Positions 59,335 through 64,000 of a stretch of 64,000 nt of DNA are shown here, one piece after another (within the stretch, counting starts at the first letter, position 1; each line of letters starts with the position of its first letter). The stretch spans positions 3,177,001 to 3,241,000 of the forward strand of contig NZ_CP025113.1 of NCBI RefSeq assembly GCF_002831585.1, written 5' to 3'. The notes below the pieces were generated by a model. That model was not told the DNA's origin. It made no database searches and saw nothing but the letters and a program-made list of their open reading frames with translations. A program made the translations under genes and the position numbers. The stretch is from Bradyrhizobium sp. SK17 (GTDB lineage Bacteria; Pseudomonadota; Alphaproteobacteria; Rhizobiales; Xanthobacteraceae).

Positions 59335-60927
59335 GTGCAGAACGAATCTGTGATCAGGCGGCGGGATTTGCTGGCGCTGATCGGGACCATCGCCGGCAGT
59401 TCGGCGATGTATCAGGCGATGACGAGCCTCGGCTTCGCGTCCGAGTCTGCCTACAAGGGTCCGCTCAAGCTCACCGGCGACGTGAAGGGCGCCTCGGTGC
59501 TGATCCTCGGCGCCGGGCTTGCGGGCATGACGGCGGCGCTCGAACTGCGCAAGGCCGGCTACAAGGTCCAGATCCTCGAATTCAACAGCCGCGCTGGCGG
59601 CCGCAACTGGTCGATCCGCGGCGGCGACAGCTTTACCGAACTGGGCGGCTTCAAGCAAACCTGCCAGTTCGAGCAGGGGCTCTACCTCAATCCCGGCCCG
59701 TGGCGGATTCCCCATCATCATCGCGCGCTGCTCGATTACTGCCGCCGGCTCAACGTGACGCTGGAACCCTTCATCCAGCTCAACCACAACGCCTATCTGC
59801 ACGCGACGCGTGCCTTCGGCGGCAAGCCGCAGCGCTTCCGCAGCATCAAGGCGGATTTCCAGGGTGAGGTGTCCGAACTGCTCGCCAAGGTCACGCAGCA
59901 AGGTCGGCTCGACGAGATCGTTACCAAGGAAGATCAGGAGATCCTGCTCCAGGCGTTGCGCGAGTGGGGCGCGCTGGATCGCGATTACAAATACAACGCC
60001 AACCTCGGCTCCGCCGAGTTCCGTGGCTATGCCCGCGATCCCGGCGGCGGCTTGATGCCCGATCCGCTGCCCAGCGATCCGATCTCGCTCCAGGAGTTGC
60101 TGCGATCACGGATGTGGCGCTATCTGCAATCGTTTGCACGCTACGATTTCCAGATGACCATGTTCCAGCCGGTCGGCGGCATGGACATGATCGGCAAGGC
60201 GTTCGCGCGCGAGGTCGGTGACCTCATCCGCACCAACGCCAGGGTGACGCAGATCCAGCAGAACGGCTCCGGCGTCACCGTGAGCTACGTCGATACGGCC
60301 AGCCCGTCGACGGTGCAGCAGGCGACCGCCGACTGGTGCATCTGCACCATTCCGCTGCCGATCCTGAGCCAGTTGCCGGTCGACGTCGGCGGGCCGATGA
60401 AGAATGCGATCGATTCCTTGCCCTACGCCGCCTCGGTGAAAGTCGGGTTGCAGTTCAAGCGACGGTTCTGGGAGGAGGATGAGGCGATCTATGGCGGCAT
60501 CAGCTACACCGACCTGCCGATCCGGAATATCGGTTATCCGAACTATGGCTTCAACCGCGGCGGCCGCGGCGTCCTGCTCGGGGCCTACATGTATGAGGGC
60601 GCCAATTCGTTCGAGTTCACCGCGATGACGCCGGCCGAGCGGGTCGCCAGCGCGGTCGAGTTCGGCTCCGCGATCCATCCGCAATACAAAAGCGAATTCG
60701 AGAACGGCGTCGCGGTGGCCTGGCATCGCGTGCCGTTCACGCTCGGCTGCGCCGGTGAATGGACCGAAGCGGGGCGGGCGCAGCATTACCGCAATCTCTG
60801 CCAGATCGACGGCCGCATCGCGCTGGCGGGCGAGCACGCCTCGCAACTGCCCGCCTGGCAGGAGGGCGCAATCCTGTCCGCGCTCGACACCATCTCCCGA
60901 TTGCACGAACGCGTGGTGAAGACGTGA
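59335..60927 (+). CDS. Tat-exported flavin amine oxidase/dehydrogenase
   Basis: 530 aa. The N-terminus IRRRDLLALIG followed by a hydrophobic stretch is a twin-arginine signal, so the folded flavoprotein goes to the periplasm. The FAD Rossmann motif VLILGAGLAGMTAALELRKAG is at residues 55-75, then SRAGGRNWSIRGG with the second flavin contact; the C-terminal FAD motif is ALAGEHASQLPAWQEGAI. It belongs to the monoamine oxidase/L-amino acid oxidase group. Starts at GTG (59335). The cytochrome c gene overlaps its stop (TGATG), as for the nicotine dehydrogenase NicA2 and its cytochrome CycN, suggesting a dehydrogenase that passes electrons to the cytochrome rather than to O2. Confidence 0.9.
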   Translation: MQNESVIRRRDLLALIGTIAGSSAMYQAMTSLGFASESAYKGPLKLTGDVKGASVLILGAGLAGMTAALELRKAGYKVQILEFNSRAGGRNWSIRGGDSFTELGGFKQTCQFEQGLYLNPGPWRIPHHHRALLDYCRRLNVTLEPFIQLNHNAYLHATRAFGGKPQRFRSIKADFQGEVSELLAKVTQQGRLDEIVTKEDQEILLQALREWGALDRDYKYNANLGSAEFRGYARDPGGGLMPDPLPSDPISLQELLRSRMWRYLQSFARYDFQMTMFQPVGGMDMIGKAFAREVGDLIRTNARVTQIQQNGSGVTVSYVDTASPSTVQQATADWCICTIPLPILSQLPVDVGGPMKNAIDSLPYAASVKVGLQFKRRFWEEDEAIYGGISYTDLPIRNIGYPNYGFNRGGRGVLLGAYMYEGANSFEFTAMTPAERVASAVEFGSAIHPQYKSEFENGVAVAWHRVPFTLGCAGEWTEAGRAQHYRNLCQIDGRIALAGEHASQLPAWQEGAILSALDTISRLHERVVKT

Positions 60928-61334
60928 TGCTGCGGACAGGAACATCTGTGATCACTGCGCTGGCGTTGCTGTCGGCAACCACGGCCCTAGGGCAGGATAG
61001 CGGGGCGGGCAAGCGCACCTTCTCGTCGGGCTTCCGCTTCGTGGAGATGACCGGCGAGGAGCTGTTCGGCAATGTCTGCCAGGGTTGCCACATGCCGGAT
61101 GCGACGGGCGCGACCGGCGCCGGCACCTATCCCTCGTTGGCCGGCAACAAGAATCTCGAATCCGGCAGCTATCCGATCTACCTCGTCATCAACGGCCGCC
61201 GCGGCATGCCGCCATTCGGCGACATGATGACCGATGGTCAGGTCGCTGCCGTTGTGAATTATCTGCGGACGCATTTCGGCAACAGCTATCAGGACGCGGT
61301 GACGACCAAGGATGTCCAGGATGCGCGGCGCTGA
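60927..61334 (+). CDS. c-type cytochrome, partner of the flavin amine dehydrogenase
   Basis: 135 aa. Signal peptide (SVITALALLSATTALG) and one haem-binding CQGCH near residue 52; the axial Met is probably in GRRGMPPFGD, and the C-terminal helix is MTDGQVAAVVNYLRTHFGN. A small periplasmic class I cytochrome. The start overlaps the flavoprotein stop by one base, so the two are made together. It should carry electrons to a terminal oxidase. The frame reopens in phase right after the TGA for 28 more codons (see findings). Confidence 0.92.
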   Translation: MLRTGTSVITALALLSATTALGQDSGAGKRTFSSGFRFVEMTGEELFGNVCQGCHMPDATGATGAGTYPSLAGNKNLESGSYPIYLVINGRRGMPPFGDMMTDGQVAAVVNYLRTHFGNSYQDAVTTKDVQDARR

Positions 61335-61549
61335 GCACTGGGCGCCGCCTTAGCTGCGATCGCGACCGTTACCGGCTTCCTGGTCGAGATCGAGGTGATT
61401 GCGGCCAAGGAGAGCGAATAAGGACTCCAAATAGTGCGCGAAACTGCGGAGCATGCGCGCGCAAATTGAAGGGCTCGCCGTCTTGCCAAAGCGCGTGGCG
61501 CCTGTCTGAATTCGTCGCCAATCAGGTGGTGGAATTCCGGGAGAGTACG
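61335..61549. other. 215-bp gap with an in-phase hydrophobic frame after the cytochrome stop
   Basis: From 61335 to 61421 the cytochrome frame continues for 28 sense codons (ALGAALAAIATVTGFLVEIE, then VIAAKESE) before TAA. It has no ATG or GTG with a good ribosome binding site. The remainder up to the peptidase gene contains nothing recognisable apart from GGGAG just before its start. Confidence 0.35.
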
Positions 61550-62968
61550 ATGTCGCACAAGGCTCAAAACATGGTTCGATCGCTGCTGTTGTCTGCTGCG
61601 ATCGCCCCGGTGCTGCTCGCGTCCGGCGCCAGCGCGGAAGGACTGACCGAGCAGCAGCAATTTGCCCGTAGCATCTACCAGGAGCTGGTCGAGATCAACA
61701 CCACCACCGCGACCGGCGATACCCAGAAGGCAGCGGAGGCGATGGGCGCGCGGCTCCGCGCGGCGGGGTTTCCCGAGGCCGACGTGCAGGTGTTCTCGCC
61801 GGCGCCGCGCAAGGGCAATCTGGTGGCGCGGCTGCACGGCTCCGGCGCGCGCAAGCCGATCCTGCTGGTGGCCCATATCGACGTCGTGCCCGCCAACCGC
61901 GAGGACTGGACGGTCGATCCGTTCAAGCTCACCGAGCAGGACGGCTATTTCTACGGCCGCGGCTCGAGCGACGACAAATACATGGCCGCCTCGTTCGTCA
62001 CCAATCTGATCCGCTACAAGAAGGAGGGCTACAAGCCCGACCGCGACATCATCGTCGCGCTGGAGACCGATGAGGAGATCGGCGACACCAATGGCCTCGG
62101 CATCCAGTGGCTGATCAAGAACCACCGCGACCTGATCGATGCCGAGTTCGCGCTCAACGAAGGCGGTGGCGTCGGCCTGAAGAACGGCAAGGCCATCCGC
62201 AACAGCGTCCAGACCAGCGAGAAGATCTCGACCGCCTATCAACTGACGGTCACGGACCGCGGCGGCCACTCGTCGCTGCCGCGCAAGGACAACGCGATCT
62301 ATCGCCTCGCCGAAGGCCTGGTTCGCCTGTCCAAATACGACTTCCCGATGAATCTCAACGAAACGACGCAGATCTATTTCGCGAAGACGGCCGAGACCGA
62401 GAGCAAGCAGAATGCCGACGACATCCGCGCCATCCTGGCGCCGCAGCCGGATCCGGCTGCGCTGGCGCGGCTGTCCGAGATTCCCGGCTACAACGCGCAG
62501 CTCCGCACCACCTGCGTCGCGACCATGCTGCATGGCGGCCACGCTATCAATGCGCTGCCGCAGCTGGCGACCGCGGGGGTCAATTGCCGGATTCTGCCCG
62601 GCGAGCCGGTCGAGGGCGTTCAGGCCCAGATCGAGCGCGTGCTCGCCGACAAGCGGATCGAGGTGAAGGGCGGCAAGGCCACGCTAAGCCCGCCGTCGCC
62701 GCTGAACGAGGAGATCATGGGATCGATCGAGAAGCTGTCGAAGGAATTCTGGCCGGATGCGGCGGTGGTGCCGGTCATGAGCACCGGTGCCACCGACGGG
62801 CTGTTCCTGCGCAATGCCGGAATTCCGACCTACGGCCATTCCGGGCTCGGTGCCGATGTCGATGACAACCGGAATCATGGCAAGGATGAACGCGTGCTCG
62901 TCAAATCGTTCTACGAGGGCCAGGATTATCTCTATCGCCTGGTCAAGATGCTCGCCGGTGGGAAATGA
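61550..62968 (+). CDS. M20 family metallopeptidase, exported
   Basis: 472 aa. A signal peptide (SLLLSAAIAPVLLASGASA) precedes the M20 domain. Metal ligands: His in LLVAHIDVVPA, Asp in YGRGSSDDK, Glu in ETDEEIGD and a His in GYHSGL-like TYGHSGLGAD near the C-terminus; dimerisation domain in the middle (TDRGGHSSLPRKDNAIY). M20 enzymes cleave terminal amino acids or acyl groups from peptides and N-acyl amino acids. The ATG at 61550 follows GGGAGAG. The stop overlaps the aspartate dehydrogenase start. Periplasmic location means it would release substrates for uptake. Confidence 0.92.
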   Translation: MSHKAQNMVRSLLLSAAIAPVLLASGASAEGLTEQQQFARSIYQELVEINTTTATGDTQKAAEAMGARLRAAGFPEADVQVFSPAPRKGNLVARLHGSGARKPILLVAHIDVVPANREDWTVDPFKLTEQDGYFYGRGSSDDKYMAASFVTNLIRYKKEGYKPDRDIIVALETDEEIGDTNGLGIQWLIKNHRDLIDAEFALNEGGGVGLKNGKAIRNSVQTSEKISTAYQLTVTDRGGHSSLPRKDNAIYRLAEGLVRLSKYDFPMNLNETTQIYFAKTAETESKQNADDIRAILAPQPDPAALARLSEIPGYNAQLRTTCVATMLHGGHAINALPQLATAGVNCRILPGEPVEGVQAQIERVLADKRIEVKGGKATLSPPSPLNEEIMGSIEKLSKEFWPDAAVVPVMSTGATDGLFLRNAGIPTYGHSGLGADVDDNRNHGKDERVLVKSFYEGQDYLYRLVKMLAGGK

Positions 62969-63786
62969 TGGCTGAAGGTAAGGCAAATTTGCGGGTGGCG
63001 GTCGCCGGTCTCGGCGCGATCGGCACCGATGTCGTCAAGGCGCTCGATCACGGCATCGAAGGCCTGACGCTGGTTGCGGTCTCGGCCAACACCCCGGACA
63101 AGCACCGTGGCTGGGTCGCGGAGCTCAAATCCGCGCCGAAGCTGGTGCCGATCGTTGAGCTGGCTGACATCGCGGACATCGTGGTCGAGTGCGCGCCGAG
63201 CAAGGTGGTTCGCTCGATCGTGGCGCCGGTGGTGGAGCGCGGCAAGACCGCGGTCGTGCTCAGCGTTGGCGCACTGCTGCAAAATGGCGACCTCGTCGAT
63301 CTCGCCAAGGCGCATGGCGGCCAGATCATCGTGCCGACCGGCGCGCTGATCGGGCTCGACGCGGTGACTGCCGCGGCGATCGGGACCATTCACTCGGTGA
63401 AGCTGGTGACGCGGAAGCCGGTCGCGGGCCTGCTCGGCGCGCCGCATCTGGTCGAGAACGACATCCGGATCGAAGGCATCACCGAGCCGCTCCGCATCTT
63501 CGAGGGCAGCGCACGCGACGCCGCCAAGGGCTTTCCGGCCAATCTCAACGTCGCGGTGGCGCTGTCGCTCGCCGGCATCGGCCCCGATCGCACCAGGGTC
63601 GAGATCTGGGCCGACCCGACGGTGACGCGCAACACCCATCGGATCGAGGTCGATTCCGATTCGGCGCGGTTCTCGATGATGATCGAGAACATTCCCTCGG
63701 AGAACCCGAAGACCGGCCGCATCACCGCGCTGTCGGTGATCGCCTGCCTGCGCAAGCTGCGCGCATCGCTGCGGATCGGGACGTGA
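62965..63786 (+). CDS. nadX: Aspartate dehydrogenase (NadX family)
   Basis: 273 aa. NAD(P)-binding motif VAVAGLGAIGTDVVKAL at residues 11-27, followed by the family's DIVVECAPSKVVR and VPTGALIGLDAV, and a C-terminal NLNVAVALSLAG segment. L-aspartate dehydrogenases convert aspartate to oxaloacetate and ammonia via iminoaspartate, which can feed NAD synthesis. Two ATGs, 62965 and 62968, overlap the peptidase stop; either gives a normal protein. The next gene, a nicotinamidase, overlaps by one base, so an NAD-related role or a nicotinate-like catabolic role is possible. Confidence 0.9.
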   Translation: MMAEGKANLRVAVAGLGAIGTDVVKALDHGIEGLTLVAVSANTPDKHRGWVAELKSAPKLVPIVELADIADIVVECAPSKVVRSIVAPVVERGKTAVVLSVGALLQNGDLVDLAKAHGGQIIVPTGALIGLDAVTAAAIGTIHSVKLVTRKPVAGLLGAPHLVENDIRIEGITEPLRIFEGSARDAAKGFPANLNVAVALSLAGIGPDRTRVEIWADPTVTRNTHRIEVDSDSARFSMMIENIPSENPKTGRITALSVIACLRKLRASLRIGT

Positions 63787-64000
63787 TGACGGTCGGGCCC
63801 GACGATCTCTTGCTGATCATTGACGTGCAGAATGATTTCTGCCCCGGCGGCGCGCTGGCGGTCGCGGACGGCGATGCCGTCGTGCCTGTCGTCAACCGGC
63901 TTGCCATCCGGTTCGACCATGTCGTGCTGACCCAGGACTGGCATCCGGCGGGTCACAGTTCGTTCGCGAGCTCGCATCCGGGCGCGGCGCCGTTCGCCTC
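63786..64000 (+). CDS. pncA: Nicotinamidase/pyrazinamidase, N-terminal part (runs off the right edge)
   Basis: 71 codons are visible from ATG at 63786. The isochorismatase-like fold begins LLLIIDVQNDF with the catalytic Asp, then CPGGALAVADGD, and the metal-binding Asp-x-His-x3-His in QDWHPAGHSSF. These match bacterial PncA; the Lys and Cys of the triad would lie further on, outside the window. It hydrolyses nicotinamide to nicotinate and ammonia. Translationally coupled to the aspartate dehydrogenase (TGATG). Confidence 0.9.
   Translation, partial: MTVGPDDLLLIIDVQNDFCPGGALAVADGDAVVPVVNRLAIRFDHVVLTQDWHPAGHSSFASSHPGAAPFA

Noticed and set aside
1..64000. Mobile element or genomic-island boundaries
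   Set aside because: No integrase, transposase, tRNA or direct-repeat attachment site was seen, and base composition does not visibly change.

Overview
This window is about 65% GC. It is gene-dense, with tightly overlapping operons (ATGA and TGATG junctions), many branched-chain-type ABC transporter and acyl-CoA genes, an Aap-type amino acid permease and short dispersed palindromic repeats. Together these point to a Bradyrhizobium-like alphaproteobacterium. That is inferred from gene content and style; there is no rRNA or marker gene to prove it. I found no tRNA, rRNA, CRISPR array, IS element or phage gene.

Region 1 (about 1-30.7 kb) is a large acyl-CoA catabolic island. It encodes one branched-chain-type ABC transporter core (LivH, LivM, LivG, LivF), three periplasmic binding proteins, three acyl-CoA ligases, a Rieske oxygenase pair, two enoyl-CoA hydratases, two SDR dehydrogenases, an alpha/beta hydrolase, a thioesterase, a CrtI-like flavoprotein, a thiolase-fold/DUF35 pair, a nitronate-monooxygenase-like flavoprotein and two TetR regulators. 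A sugar/choline-kinase-like phosphotransferase with a small partner protein, next to an acyl-CoA dehydrogenase, recalls the hydroxyacyl-CoA phosphorylation route of levulinate catabolism. Three copies of one operator-like sequence (4389, 7663, 22216) lie before the three main transcription units and suggest a single TetR regulon. The second half (24.2-30.7 kb) has a separate TetR and its own palindrome. The acyl-CoA dehydrogenase carries a one-base frameshift.

Region 2 (30.7-47 kb) is mixed housekeeping and accessory content: two class C beta-lactamase-like serine hydrolases, glgC-glgA, a three-domain rhodanese, a periplasmic beta-propeller protein whose start lies in a dispersed repeat, a small Cys-rich protein behind a perfect inverted repeat, a MocR-type regulator with direct-repeat binding sites facing a DUF983 gene, two MFS transporters, a DUF3829 protein and an Asp/Glu racemase-like protein. 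Dispersed palindromic repeats fill most of the gaps here.

Region 3 (47-64 kb) deals with nitrogen compounds. An Aap-like amino acid transporter (binding protein and two permeases, no ATPase gene) and a class III aminotransferase flank a divergent MurR/RpiR regulator with a 12-bp inverted repeat. A GntR regulator, with a palindrome touching its start codon, leads two amidases and another ABC binding protein. After these come a possible RidA/CnbZ-like protein, a Tat-exported flavin amine oxidase paired with a cytochrome c (an arrangement like NicA2-CycN), an M20 peptidase, an aspartate dehydrogenase and the start of a nicotinamidase. These genes could form a pathway that imports and deaminates or hydrolyses amines and amides; the substrate cannot be read from sequence.
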